The notes: generated by a model from the letters alone, not told the origin. Positions 20,147 through 31,073 are shown, numbered from the stretch's first letter. The stretch is DNA of 64,000 nt from Candidatus Altimarinota bacterium (GCA_023260135.1 JALQWG010000006.1:1-64000), one strand, 5' to 3'. Numbers and translations are program-made.

Positions 20147-20356
20147 ATGCCAATTTTCTGAATCATCTCACTCCTATTTTGAATTATTGTTATAGCCTTT
20201 CCTGAGCTCATTGCGTATATTGTTGGCTTTTTCTTCGTATTTGTTGGGCTCAATATCATCGCTGCATCATATCTACTATGAAGACGCGGGACAGGGCAGA
20301 CGAATAATTCATGGAAAGTGTGATGATATGAGATAATCAGGAATAGAAACAAATAA
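20147..20356 (+). CDS. Small DUF3096-like membrane protein
   Basis: A 69-residue protein: helix one I-S-L-L-F-G-I-I-V-I-A-F-P-E-L-I, helix two V-G-F-F-F-V-F-V-G-L-N-I-I-A-A-S-Y, then a basic tail. The G-I-x-V-x-x-F-P-x-L-x-x-Y-I-V layout resembles DUF3096. UGA codons occur in the first helix and tail. The 10-nt and 3-nt gaps to its neighbours indicate an operon with rseP and the PrsW-like gene. Confidence 0.65.
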
Positions 20357-20359
20357 TAC

Positions 20360-21184
20360 ATGCAGACAGTACTTCTCTCATTTGTTGCATTCTGGATTGC
20401 ACTTCTCCCAGTCTATCTCTGGGGATATGGTGTGACACACATGCTCTCAGATACCTGGAATCGAGCGAGGTTTTTTCTTGGATTATTTCTGGGGAGTGTT
20501 GGTGTCGGACTGACATATGTATTTTTCCTCTATCAGGATAGGGGAGTGATATTCGAGGTGGGGCTTTTCGTGGGGTATTTTATCCTCCTCACCACCATCG
20601 TACTCCTCCTCACACTCCTGGGTTCTCGGTTCTCGAGAGTCTTCTTGCAAAAAATCGCATGAGTCCATGCAGTCATACTCATCATAGTTCTCACGATAGT
20701 GTATCTCCTCAGACAATGAGTTGGTATCATCCCTGGGGTTACTCCTGCGGTAGTTGTATTCCTCCTCACACCACTCCTCGAAGAATCCGCGAAGCACCTC
20801 GGGTCAGTCGGGCTCATCGGTCGAGACTTCCGATTCTCAGAGAGGGACATCATATCATTCACATTCTTTGTCGTACTTGGATTCGTCTTCGCGGAGAATC
20901 TCCTCTATCTCGTGCGTGGAGACTGGACACTCGGTACATGGATATGGAGATCATTCTTCACCCTCATTGCTCATGTATTCGCAGCACTCATCTGTGCGTA
21001 CGCATGGTGGAGAGCGCTCTCATATCCACTCTTCTCGATGAGATATATCATCACATTCCTCACTGGATTCCTCCTCGCGGGCGGTGCGCATATCCTCTAC
21101 AATACACTCCTCCAGATGGAGAGTATACTCGGACTCATCCTCTATGTCGTGGTTGGGTATGTGGTACTCGTATGGAAGAGATAA
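20360..21184 (+). CDS. PrsW-like intramembrane protease
   Basis: A 274-residue protein with about eight transmembrane helices. Family signatures are L-L-E-E-S-A-K-H-L-G (E-E-x-x-K), F-A-E-N-L-L-Y-L, and a later His in L-I-A-H-V-F-A-A-L. PrsW (M82, related to CAAX proteases) cleaves anti-sigma factors in Bacillus. Together with the nearby RseP-like protease it would supply both steps of regulated intramembrane proteolysis; that link is inferred. It ends head-on with tsaE without overlap. Confidence 0.78.
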
Positions 21185-21673
21185 TTATTCTTCAATCACT
21201 ACCTCCCGTCCTCCATCCTCCATCACTTCGATGGAGATTTTTTTTGTATATACTACTGCATCTCCGAGTATCTCTGGCCACTCGATGAGGCATATAGAGC
21301 GAGCATCCTCGATTATCTCCTCACCTCCGATAGAGATGAATGTATCATAGTCCTCGAGGCGATAGAGGTCAAAATGGTAAATTGTAAATGCTAAATTATT
21401 AATGGTTAATTCTGGCTTTATTTTCTGTAATTCAAAATTCACAATTCATAATTCACAATTTTTCTGATACTTCTGATAATACGTATACGTCGGACTCCGG
21501 ACCACCAGAGATGGGTCATTCATATATCTCCTGAGTATATGTCGGATGAATGTACTCTTGCCAGCTCCGAGATCTCATACAAAAAATATTCTATCCCCAG
21601 GTGTGAGAGATATATCTATATCGTCAAGTTCTTTTTCATCATGGATGATGTATTTTTGTGTGGTTTTTTGCAT
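21185..21673 (-). CDS. tsaE: tRNA t6A biosynthesis ATPase TsaE, with in-frame repeat insertion
   Basis: A 162-residue protein. Walker A is G-D-L-G-A-G-K-S-T (first Gly is UGA), then S-P-T-Y-T, H-F-D-L-Y-R-L and L-I-E-W-P, all diagnostic for TsaE of the t6A complex. Between Y-Y-Q-K-Y and I-Y-H-F-D-L-Y-R about 20 extra residues (N-C-E-L-G-I-V-N-F-E-L-Q-K-I, then T-I-N-N-L-A-F-T) are encoded by an AT-rich repeat of the AATTCACAATTCATAATTCA type. In E. coli TsaE this gap is about 8 residues. A UGA codon lies within the insert. Confidence 0.9.
21424..21463. repeat. AT-rich AATTCACAATTCATAATTCA repeat inside tsaE
   Basis: Near-tandem copies of (T/C)AAAATTCACAATTCAT and AATTCACAATTT lie inside the tsaE frame, on the coding side read as N-C-E-L-G-I-V-N-F-E-L. 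Confidence 0.7.
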
Positions 21674-21754
21674 TTTTCTCTATGATATGCTAGAGTGTAG
21701 GGGAACGTCAGGAATCTATCCGAGATGCTCATATCCTAACAATAATTCTATATT

Positions 21755-22288
21755 ATGCAAGAGACAAACATGAAGGAATCATGAATTCTCGTAGAGCGCC
21801 ACGGTGTGTGGTATCTCTCTATTGGATTTTTTGTTTTTGTACTCGTATGATCGATAATTCTCTATGGTATGCAGTTTTTTGCCGAGAGACGCATCAGTTC
21901 GCTCGAGGAAAAACAACAAGAGATACAGACAAAAATCCAGTCAGCCTCAAAAGATGAAAAAATCATCGTTGCTCGTATCATCGAGCAGAACTGAGTTCGT
22001 CCATCTCTCGATCTCGTAGGTATCATCCGGAATTTTCGTTCTGTGGCAGTAGCATCCAATGTGACACTCGACGGATTCTCTATAAAAGATGATGTTATCA
22101 GTACGAATCTCATCTCTACACAAGGGAATCAGGTGCATCCAGATGCTGTAGCAACTATCATCAATATGATGAATCAGTTCAGCAATGGAGAACAGGTATT
22201 CCGTCTCGGCAAGATACGAACAGTATCTGGAACTCCGAACAAGAGAACAACTAGTATAGAACTCACTGTATCTACCCCTCAACCATAA
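21755..22288 (+). CDS. Type IV pilus inner-membrane protein, PilN-like
   Basis: A 177-residue protein: short cytosolic N-terminus, one transmembrane helix (L-S-I-G-F-F-V-F-V-L-V-G-S-I-I-L), coiled coil (S-S-L-E-E-K-Q-Q-E-I-Q-T-K-I), then an alpha/beta domain. This is the PilN layout, and PilO- and PilC-like genes follow. PilN and PilO form the inner-membrane alignment complex of type IV pili. Assignment is by architecture and neighbours. The gene is divergent from tsaE with about 80 nt between them. Confidence 0.7.
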
Positions 22289-22292
22289 TACT

Positions 22293-22862
22293 ATGAATAA
22301 TTCCATCAATCGTATCCATGCACCGATACTCATAGCGCTCTCGCTCATCATCGGTATACTCTTCTCTCGTCCACTCTATATGGACTATCTCGATACACGC
22401 TCTCGTGAGTCTCGTCTCGAGGCTGAGTATGCTCAGAGTGAGTCTGAGTATCAGAAGCTCGTGGCACTCCAGGCGACATTTGCCAGCCAGAGCGGTGCAA
22501 CCGAACTCTCCAAAAAAGTCGAAAAAATCCATCAAAAGTGGAGTGATGCATCTATCATGTCGGCTGTGATGCTCAATGAATATACCAAGGGTTCTGACTA
22601 CATCAATCCCAAGGTTGTCATCTCGAATATCTCTCTCGATCCTGGAAAGAAGCTCCCAAGTGGACTCTCTCTCGGAACGGTCAATATCACTCTCTCGGCA
22701 GATTCTATCGATAGAATGGTCGAGTATCTCACATATCTCACCACCAATTCTCCGTATATTTTTACACTCGATACAATCGATCTCCCTATCAGTGCTCCGA
22801 GTCAGCGCGAGACTGGAACTATAGGTATCTCTGTTGCGCTTGGTGTGTATTATTATGAATAA
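22293..22862 (+). CDS. Type IV pilus assembly protein, PilO-like
   Basis: A 189-residue protein without UGA: N-terminal helix (I-L-I-A-L-S-L-I-I-G-I-L-F), coiled coil rich in Glu and Ser, and a C-terminal ferredoxin-like region ending G-V-Y-Y-Y-E. This is PilO architecture. It starts 4 nt after the PilN-like stop, supporting an alignment-complex pair. Confidence 0.7.
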   Translation: MNNSINRIHAPILIALSLIIGILFSRPLYMDYLDTRSRESRLEAEYAQSESEYQKLVALQATFASQSGATELSKKVEKIHQKWSDASIMSAVMLNEYTKGSDYINPKVVISNISLDPGKKLPSGLSLGTVNITLSADSIDRMVEYLTYLTTNSPYIFTLDTIDLPISAPSQRETGTIGISVALGVYYYE

Positions 22863-22892
22863 GTTCGGTTATTAGCCATTAGATATCTCAAT

Positions 22893-23966
22893 ATGCTTTC
22901 TTTTTTTAACTCCATATCGCTGAAGGAAAAAGTCCTCTTCTACGAATCAATTGCCAATCTCCTCGATGGGTGAGTCACGCTCGTGTCTGCACTCCGTGGA
23001 TTCGGTGGGAGACTCAAGGCTGGCTCTCGTATCCGTGAATCCGTCGAGAATACACTCTTCTTCCTCGAGGGAGGTGATGCTATGAATACGGCGATGCGCA
23101 AGATTCCGGATTTTTATGGAGAAAAAGAAATCGCCATCGTAGAGTCTGGTGAACAGACTGGTATGCTCAAAGATACATTTGAGGCGATTGCGCGTGAGAT
23201 GCGCATGCAAGAAGAGCTCCGCCGCAAGGTAGTAGGAGCCCTGACATATCCATTCATCATCATGCTTTTTCTCATGCTCGCACTCATAGTCGTCATGACC
23301 TATGTGATTCCACAGATCATGCCGATTATCGCAGAGATGACGACGGATATTCCATTTTCTACACGTTCGCTCATTGCTGTGAGTAGTTTTTTCTCAGAAA
23401 ATATCATACTCATTATCCTCATCCTCATAGCCATCGGACTCCTCGTATATGGATATTCCAATACAGATATGGGAAGACGATTTTTTGATAGAGAAAAACT
23501 CTATCTCCCAGTTATCGGGACGGTCTATCGTAACTATATGATTGTACAGGTGATGTCGACTTTTCACCTCCTCGCGAGTTCATGAGTGAGTATCGTGAAG
23601 ACACTCAGACTCACAGGTTCGAGTTCTGGGAATCGCATCGTTGCTGGACTCTTTTTTCACATAGCAGACGAGGTCTCTCATGGAAAAAAAATACACGAAT
23701 CCATGCGGGAATCTGATGAACGTGGCGATATATTTACCCCGGATATCCTCCAGATGGTTGAGAGTGCAGAGAAGACCTCTACGCTCCATGAAGTTACCAG
23801 TAAAATCAGCGAACAATATAGACGTGAGGTTGATGCATCTCTCAGTGTGATGGTCAAGTTCATCGAGCCAATTGCACTTCTCTTGGCTGGAGTATTTGTC
23901 CTCTGGTTCGCTATAGCAATATTCTCTGCTATCATGCAGGTGGTTGCTGTCGGTGGGGCAGTCTAG
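22893..23966 (+). CDS. pilC: Type IV pilus platform protein PilC/GspF
   Basis: A 357-residue GspF-family protein with two cytosolic helical domains, each followed by membrane helices. Signatures include V-S-A-L-R-G-F, E-S-G-E-Q-T-G-M-L, L-T-Y-P-F-I-I-M and, in the second repeat, H-L-L-A-S-S-G-V-S-I-V-K-T-L and E-S-A-E-K-T-S-T-L. It anchors the pilus motor. The motor ATPases PilB/PilT and prepilin peptidase are not in this window. Confidence 0.92.
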
Positions 23967-24028
23967 ATAACACATCAATACTCGACATCAATCCTTTTTT
24001 TCATTCTCCCCAGCTCTAAAAAATCTCC

Positions 24029-24601
24029 ATGTTTCGCCCACACAATCATCGTCATTCTCATCAAGGATTCACTCTCATAGAGATGATGGTTGTTATTGCG
24101 ATTATTCTCGCTCTCGCGAGTATATCATTTTTCCCGTATACGTACTACATGCAACGTGCCTCTGTAGAGAGAAGTATCGACACTCTCGGTCAGAGCTGGG
24201 TTCTCGCGCACAAGGATATCCGCAATGGCAAGATGTATGACGAACAATCCACAGCGAACAAGCTCCTCGTATTCCGCGTGGGTTCAGACTCCGTCGAGCA
24301 GTATCTCTACACAGGAGCAGTTGTTCCAGAGACGGCAACACTCTCGAGCAATCCGAGCATCATACAGGATAAAAATATCGAATTCGATTCAAACGTAGAG
24401 ATTCTGAGTTTTTCGGGTGTAGGTGTAGGTGAGAGTGATGTGCTCGTCTATAGTATCAGTGCTCCATATGCGGTAGGAGTATTTTCTACTGGTTCTACTA
24501 CATTTTCTTCGACTGGAGTTTTTGTCACTCTTGGGTATGATGGTGCAAGTCAGGACTCTGGACGAGCGAGACAGATACTTCTGAGACCATATCTCCAATA
24601 A
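24029..24601 (+). CDS. Type IV pilin-like protein
   Basis: A 190-residue prepilin. A short His-rich leader ends in G, followed by F-T-L-I-E-M-M-V-V-I-A-I-I-L-A-L (class III prepilin cleavage site G/F with Glu5), then a Cys-free globular domain. It has no UGA codon. The leader H-N-H-R-H-S-H-Q-G is unusual. Next gene starts 3 nt downstream. Confidence 0.88.
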   Translation: MFRPHNHRHSHQGFTLIEMMVVIAIILALASISFFPYTYYMQRASVERSIDTLGQSWVLAHKDIRNGKMYDEQSTANKLLVFRVGSDSVEQYLYTGAVVPETATLSSNPSIIQDKNIEFDSNVEILSFSGVGVGESDVLVYSISAPYAVGVFSTGSTTFSSTGVFVTLGYDGASQDSGRARQILLRPYLQ

Positions 24602-24604
24602 AAT

Positions 24605-25249
24605 ATGCAACTTTCTCTTACCTCTTCACATCGTGGTTTTACTCTCATAGAACTCATCGTAGGGATGACAGTATTTGCTATTGGACTCGCGGGGATACTC
24701 GCACTTCTCGGGACGACTTTTTCATCTGCGCGCTACTCATCACATGAAGTGGTGGTTGCAGGACTCCTCAGAGAACAGATAGAACTCGTCAAAAATATAC
24801 GTGACACCAATCTGACGAACTATGTTCCGTGGGACAAGGTTCTCATATGAGCTACAGATACTACATGGACAGGAGGCATATATACCATAGAGAATAATTA
24901 TACTACTGATATTGCATCATATAGTTCAGACGGAGAGATAGATGTATGACCTGTTAGTGTCGAGAGACTCGATATATTCCCGACTGAGACACTAGACAGA
25001 TGGAATCGCACACGACTCTCACTCGATGAGAGATGACGCTATACACATGCAGTTACTGGCAGTGGTACCGCCTATGCATCCTATATCATCGTCTCACCAC
25101 TCGGTTATACTGGATCGACTGGATTGGTTCCTATTGTGCGAGATGGTCAGAGTCAGGGATGGATCATCGATGCACGCGTGATAGTAAAAACAGGGAACAC
25201 CACTCGTGAATACGATGCTAAGACGATGATAACTGATTGGGTAAAATAA
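24605..25249 (+). CDS. Type IV pseudopilin (PilV/PilE-like)
   Basis: A 214-residue protein with prepilin motif R-G-F-T-L-I-E-L-I-V-G-M-T-V-F-A-I-G-L, then V-A-G-L-L-R-E-Q-I-E-L-V-K-N-I-R-D, a stretch typical of PilV-like minor pilins. Four UGA codons lie in the C-terminal part. Part of the pilus operon. Confidence 0.85.
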
Positions 25250-25295
25250 CGAATAACTACTAGTTAATAACTAAAAACAGAAAATTTCCTAGCCT

Positions 25296-25364
25296 TGTCA
25301 TTCTGAGGCACGAAGAATCCATGTTCCAAAAAATCCTGGATGCTTCCTTCGTCAGCATGACGGT
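25296..25364. repeat. Dispersed palindromic repeat, family A
   Basis: The left arm GTCATTCTGAGGCACGAAGA and right arm (on the other strand) GTCATGCTGACGAAGGAAGC form an imperfect hairpin between two pseudopilin genes. Related elements lie at 15955, 34867, 42135, 45754 and 49135. Confidence 0.75.
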
Positions 25365-25393
25365 ACATACAATACTTATACTTCCTGGTTCTC

Positions 25394-26056
25394 ATGTACA
25401 CACTTTCTCGTACATCTCGTGCTGGTTTTACTCTCATCGAACTCATGATTGCGATGACGATATTTGCTGTGATGAGTGTGATTGTTATGTCTGTATATCT
25501 CAACATGATGACTACATCGCGAAGGCTCTCCCTCGAACGACATATGACAGAGACAGCGAGGCAGATAACAGAAAAAATAGCAGAAGATGTCCGTGAATAT
25601 GGTATATCTGACGGATGGACGGCGGGTTTTGATCCTACGAGCCCTCTCTGGAATACATATAACTACACAGAGAGTGGGAGTGAATTCCTCGGTATCACCA
25701 CTCGTGGGGCATATGTCTATGGATACAAGACTGATACTGGTATGAATCGTTGTATCTGAACAGTCCAGACAGACCCTCAGACACACTGCGGACTCTACTT
25801 CGTTCTCCCATGAGATAACTGACAGAATAGCTACAATCTCGTTGATAGCTTCATCCCGGAGGAGGACAGGAAACGTGTAAAAATCGAAGACCTCAAATTC
25901 TATATCTCATGATGAGAATTCACGACCAAAAAAGTCACACTCGTCATGACACTCGGACTCATGCCACGATCCTGAGTCCCATCATCCATGATAGCAAATA
26001 CCAAGTATCATATCCAGACTACTATCAGTGAACGTGGTTGGCAGAAAAAGCAGTAG
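25394..26056 (+). CDS. Type IV pseudopilin (PilW/PilJ-like)
   Basis: A 220-residue protein with prepilin motif A-G-F-T-L-I-E-L-M-I-A-M-T-I-F-A-V, followed by M-T-T-S-R-R-L-S-L-E and a globular part with cysteines in M-N-R-C-I and T-H-C-G-L-Y. It is a probable minor pilin of the tip complex. UGA codons occur in the C-terminal half. Confidence 0.83.
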
Positions 26057-26131
26057 AAGTATAGAGTAAAGAGTATTTAGTTTTTAGAGATAAGCTCCCA
26101 CCATGAATCATATCATTCTGTAAAATTCCCT

Positions 26132-27061
26132 ATGTTGCATCTATCAAGCCATCCTACGATCTCACGAATCTATCAACCCACTTCTCGTGGTTTTTCTATC
26201 CTGATGGCAATCGGTACTATCGGGGTTTTGCTCATTGTGATCACAGGACTCGCAACTACCTATATCCGCGAGATGAAGCTCTCTCGTACAACATATGATG
26301 AGGTCATCGCCTATGCCAATGCTGAGTGAATGTTCGAGTACGCGATGCTCAAGGCACGCAATCATCGTGAGGGATTTGCTGACAGTGTAGAAAACTCCGA
26401 ACCAGATGGAACAATCCTCGTACCAACATCAGCGCGCTCTCGTGGACTCACTGGGCTCTATGCTATCAATGCGAGTACTACTGAGTATGATCATGTACTC
26501 ACACCGAACGAACATCTTATCATCCCACTTTTTGCCTCAGATGAGGCCCTCATCCCGTGAGGTGCTCTCTCGAAAAATCCATCATACAATCCATCTGTCG
26601 CGAAGACAGAGAATCTGAGTGTCAATCTAGGCAATCTCTCATGGACGATAGTTGCGATGAGTGGTAGTGAGAGTATAGGACTCACAGGCAGCGGTGATAT
26701 ATCTCCTACAAAACTTGGTACCATCAGGCACAAGACGAGTCAGTGTTATGATAGGGATGATGGTTCTCCGAAGTCTTGTTCCTTTCTTGATCCGGGAGAT
26801 GAGGAACTCCAATACTTCTATGATGAGGATAAGACGGTTTCAGATTTTATCTCTGATGCAACTGATGCCTATCTCATGGTCTACAACGATGGGGCATCCC
26901 CTCAAGATATACGCATCACGGCAGATACGCTCTTCACACTCCCAACTCTCACCGTCCGAGCAGAGTCACAGAAAAATGACTCTATCCAGGTATTCCAATT
27001 CACAGAGGATAAGAGTAAGTACTATGATGCACTCAAGTATGGAGTATATAACGCAGACTAA
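26132..27061 (+). CDS. Type IV pseudopilin (PilX/GspK-like)
   Basis: A 309-residue protein with motif S-R-G-F-S-I-L-M-A-I-G-T-I-G-V-L-L-I-V. The Glu at position +5 of canonical pilins is absent, as in GspK/PilX-type minor pilins. The body contains C-Y-D-R-D-D-G-S-P-K-S-C, a possible disulfide loop. Last gene of the pilus operon, followed at once by a terminator. Confidence 0.8.
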
Positions 27062-27063
27062 TA

Positions 27064-27089
27064 AAAATCCCCGAATTCGGGGATTTTTT
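27064..27089. terminator. Terminator shared by the pilus operon and dnaB
   Basis: AAAAATCCCC-GAATTC-GGGGATTTTTT, between two converging genes; its right edge contains the dnaB stop codon. Confidence 0.88.
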
Positions 27090-28446
27090 AGAAACTCACA
27101 TCATCGACGTATTCGCGCTCGGACTCTTGTTTTTCGATTTCGTAGAATTTTTGTTGGTTTTTCTCGAACTTGAGTTCGATATTTCAGATTGGTCCGTTAC
27201 GATTCTTGCGGATGAGGATATCTGTTGTTCCTGGTTTTTCTGAGAACTCGTTGTAGTAGTCATCGCGATAGAGCATCATGATGATATCTGCGTCTTGCTC
27301 GATTGATCCTGATTCACGGAGGTCTGACATCACTGGTCGCTTGTCTGGGCGTGCCTCGAGCGCACGAGAGAGCTGAGAGAGTGCCACGACAGGGACATCG
27401 AGCTCACGGGCAAGAGCCTTGAGTCCGCGAGAGATATCAGAGACTTCTTGAACACGATTCATGCTATTGCCATTGGACATGAGCTGAAGGTAGTCGATAA
27501 TGATGAGATCGAGACCAGACTCCATCTTGAGACGACGAGCCTTGGACTTGATTGACATGAGTCACTCTCAGGCAGGGGAGTCGTCGAGGTATATCTTGGA
27601 CTTCGAGAGCGTCTCGAGTGCATCACCCATCTTGGCGAAGTCATCTTCTGAGAGTTGTCACTTGGCGAGCTTCCAGCTATCGACTCACATCGCTGCTGCG
27701 ATGAGACGATCGGTGAGTTGCTCCTTGCTCATCTCGAGGGAAAATATAGCAACATTGCGTCACTTCTTGGCGACATTTTGTCAGAAGTTAAGAGCCATAG
27801 CAGTCTTACCCATCGATGGACGGGCTGCGAGGATGACGAGATCTCCACGCTTGAATCCTCCGAGTCGATAGTCGAGTCACTTGTATCCTGTAGAGATAGT
27901 ATTGCGTTCTACGAGTTCTGGATCTGCATGTATTGCTGCGAATTCTTCATAGCGAGCATTGAGGATATCACGGATGGGTACCAGCTTGTTCTGGATAAAT
28001 GTCTGTGTCACACCGAAGAGTGACTTCTCGCACTTCTCGAGGAGCTCTGTTGTCTCTGCCGCCTCATCGTATCCATGCATGATGATCTCATTACCAGCAC
28101 GTACGAGCTTGCGGAGAACGGATTTGTTCTTGATAATCTGGGCGTATTGATAGATATTGGCGCTCGTGAAAACAGCTGACATGAGTTCAGCGAGGAATGC
28201 ATTGCCACCGATTCATTCGAGTTGTTTTTTGTCATCGATGACCTCACGGACCGTGACAGAGTCAATAGGACGATTGCGTGCGAAGAGCTCGAGCATGGCA
28301 TCATATACTATGCTGTGTGATGGGTCGTAGAAGTCATCCTTGGATAACAGATTGGCAACCTGGATAATACCATCCTTGTCGATGAGGATAGATCCGAGAA
28401 CTGAACGTTCTGCTTCGATGCTGTGTGGTGGGACAGTGAGTGACAA
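27088..28446 (-). CDS. dnaB: Replicative DNA helicase DnaB
   Basis: A 452-residue hexameric helicase that unwinds DNA at the fork. The N-terminal domain begins [13 protein letters not shown]. The RecA-like motor has Walker A A-R-P-S-M-G-K-T, Walker [11 protein letters not shown] and the S-R-x-L-K-x-L-A-R-E-L motif. The only plausible start is TTG (28446). No UGA-free alternative exists: several conserved glycines are UGA. No intein is present. Confidence 0.94.
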
Positions 28447-28465
28447 AATATTATTTGGTGTTAAT

Positions 28466-28930
28466 TTAATTAGCTTTTATTGAATTTTCAACCTTTTTAA
28501 GAAAGTCATTATATCATGGGAGTCTTGTATTTATATCAGAATCAATTTTCAATTCCTGTGTGACTTCTAGGTTAGGGAAGTGTATAATTGGTTTATATGG
28601 ATTTTCCATGCTCAGTATACCAGATACGTTTGGAACTTGCAATACGCTAGTCACATCGGATGATATCCTGTGAACTACTCAGCCACTTTGAAAGAATCCT
28701 AATAGGAGATCTCGAAAAGTTCTATCAGATTCTATACGTCCAGGTAAGACTGATTTATCTCAAAACTCCACTAAAATAAGTCATGTCTTTATCATACGCA
28801 TCAGAACACCCTGATAATTATCTAGCTTTTCATATAAAATAGTTGTATTTTGTGTTCTTCAGAAACTAGGTCGTGGACTAAGTATTCAATCACTTAATTG
28901 AAAATCACTGAGGAATGGTTTTGTTGACAT
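28466..28930 (-). CDS. Hypothetical protein
   Basis: A 154-residue protein, opening M-S-T-K-P-F-L-S-D-F-Q-L-S-D-G, with no recognised domain or membrane segment; six UGA codons are in frame. Its AT-rich codon use differs from dnaB next to it and resembles other hypotheticals in the window (11821, 33129, 47076). It lies between the TPR gene and dnaB with about 20 nt on each side. Confidence 0.6.
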
Positions 28931-28948
28931 ATTTTAAAAAACTAACTA

Positions 28949-30538
28949 TTAAATTTTTTCCCCTCCAAAGTTCCCTGCGAGTTCTTCTTCCATAGTCAAC
29001 TTGGCTATGGTTTCCATGATCTCTGCATTGTATGGAGTGAGATTTTTGAGCTTGATGAGTGTCTGTATTGCTGACTGACGTTCACCGAGGGCTATCTCTG
29101 CTTCTGCGAGGAGTGCGAGTATCTCTGGATTATTGGGCCAGCTTTTTTGGTAGCGCTTGGTATATGCGTAGAGTTCCTCGTGATGACCGAGTTCATGTGA
29201 GAGATGAGCCATGATATAGATGCTTCATTCTGTCTCTCATGCGAGGGATACTATCTTGCGATATATCTCGAGGGCTATGTCGTATCGGCGTTCGATGATG
29301 AGGATATTGGCGAGCTTCTCGAGTATCTCGATGTCCTCTGGATAGATGAGAGCGAGATCCTTGTAGACGAATTCTGCCTTTTGGAACTGACGGTCTCACT
29401 CATAGAGAGAACCGAGGATGAGATTGAGCTCACGATGATTTTTCTCGAGGGCGAGTCACTGGATGATGAGAGCACGTGCATCGTGTGTATTGCCACGGGC
29501 GATGAGTGTCTTTACTTCATTGGTTATAGCATAGAGGCGTTCTGTGTTGCGTTCGCGTTCGATGCGTGCACGAGTCTCTGGAGTTTCTATCTCTTCTAAC
29601 TTTTCTTCTATTTTCTCATCTGTAGGAGGAATGGTCTCATCTATGGTATTAGTTGTTTCTTGGTTTTTCTCTTCTATTACTGATTCCTCAGGGTCTGTAG
29701 CTGCAACTTCTGCAGGTGTGGCTGATTCCTCTGACTCTACTGTATCTGGTTCTTCTCATGATTCTTCCGTGACTTCTAGGATAGGGAATTCTTCTGTTAT
29801 TTCTTCTGTCGCAATAGGGCTGTCCTCTTGAGATACCTCCGGTACTTCTTCTATTTTTTCCTCTACTAGCTCTGTGTTTTCTGTAGATGCTTCTGTTGTT
29901 AATTCTGTAGATGCAGTATCAGGTTCTACATCTCTATTCTCTTCATCCTTTTTCTCTATTGTATCTATCTCTTCATCCTGAGTTCATACTTCCTCCATCT
30001 GCTCTATTTCCATTTCTGCTACTTTTTCTTCTTGTATTGATTCCTCTGTTGGTGTTATATCTTCTAGCATCCCTCATTGTACTGTTTCTGTTGTATTTAT
30101 TTCTTCTGCTCATCGCACTTCTTCTGCTATCGCAGATTCTGATTCTTCTACTATCTTGTCTATATTCTCTATGACTGCCTCTGGATTCTCTGCGATAGCT
30201 TCGCGGACTTCTTCTTCGAGTTCTGCTACTTCTTCTTGGTGAGCGATGAGTTCTTGTTCTTCTTCCTTTTTCTCTTCTTCATGTGCCTGTATCTCCTCTG
30301 GTGTTATCTCCTCGAGCATCGGAGACTCGACTACAATATCGGTTGTATTCTCTGGAATTGTAGACTCTGTAGTGAGGGCTTGTTCCTCTGTTGGACGCTT
30401 CATCGGGCGGAGTACCATCATGACACGTTCTGCGAGAGCTACCACATCGAGGAGGTAGACGCCGAGGAATACTATGACACAGATGAGCATGAGCCATGCC
30501 TCAACCGATGCGAGAGCTGTAGAAAAGAGTGCTTCCAT
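28949..30538 (-). CDS. Membrane-anchored TPR protein with long acidic linker
   Basis: A 529-residue protein. An N-terminal transmembrane helix (W-L-M-L-I-C-V-I-V-F-L-G-V-Y-L-L) is followed by about 260 residues of Glu-, Thr-, Ile- and Val-rich low-complexity sequence, probably disordered, and then TPR-like repeats from about residue 340 (A-L-I-I-Q-G-L-A-L-E-K-N-H-R-E, Y-K-D-L-A-L-I-Y-P-E-D, Y-R-K-I-V-S-L-A). TPRs bind partner proteins; the partner is unknown. Promoter TTGCAA/TATGAT lies just upstream. Confidence 0.75.
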
Positions 30539-30637
30539 GGAGAGAATTTATTTAGGGCATCATAGAGAAAAAACTCAAATTTGCAAGAGTGAATTCGGTA
30601 CGAAAAAACCTCCGAGAATAAATCTCATACAAAAAAT

Positions 30638-30665
30638 TTGCATTATATGTATTTTCTCATATAAT
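30638..30665 (+). promoter_or_regulatory. rplS promoter
   Basis: TTGCAT (30638-30643), a 16-nt spacer and a perfect TATAAT (30660-30665), 31 nt before the rplS ATG. Confidence 0.75.
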
Positions 30666-30696
30666 CCGCGCGTTTTAAAAAATCATTTATTATCAT

Positions 30697-31050
30697 ATGT
30701 CAGACGTAACACTCATCAACGCTATACAAGCAGGAGCAAAAAAAGACGAACAGCCACGTTTTGAAACTGGTATGGAAGTCGAAGTTCACCAGATAATCAA
30801 GGAAGGTGACAAGGAACGTATCCAAAAGTTCAAGGGACTCATCATCTCTATGCGCGGATCTTCTCCACTCACTCGTGTTATCACCGTTCGTGCTGATATC
30901 GAGGGTGTAGGAATCGAGAAGATTTTCCCTATCAACTCTCCATTCATCGCGAAAATCGAGGTTCTCCGCAAGTTCAAGGTTCGTCGCAACCATATTGGTT
31001 ACATCCGTAACCTCACAGGTAAGGCTGCACGTCTCAAGGAGATTAAGTAG
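30697..31050 (+). CDS. rplS: Large ribosomal subunit protein bL19
   Basis: A 117-residue protein with the bL19 core: P-R-F-E-T-G-M-E-V-E-V-H, I-Q-K-F-K-G-L-I-I-S-M-R-G, I-E-K-I-F-P-I-N-S-P and K-V-R-R-N-H-I-G-Y-I-R. It binds 23S rRNA at the subunit interface. It contains no UGA codon, in keeping with a highly expressed gene. No Shine-Dalgarno motif precedes it. Confidence 0.95.
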   Translation: MSDVTLINAIQAGAKKDEQPRFETGMEVEVHQIIKEGDKERIQKFKGLIISMRGSSPLTRVITVRADIEGVGIEKIFPINSPFIAKIEVLRKFKVRRNHIGYIRNLTGKAARLKEIK

Positions 31051-31073
31051 TCTAGTAATTAGGTCTAACTCTA

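Noticed and set aside
20659-21288. 209-residue plus-strand frame
   Set aside because: Out-of-frame overlap with the PrsW-like gene; no hydrophobic or domain pattern of its own.
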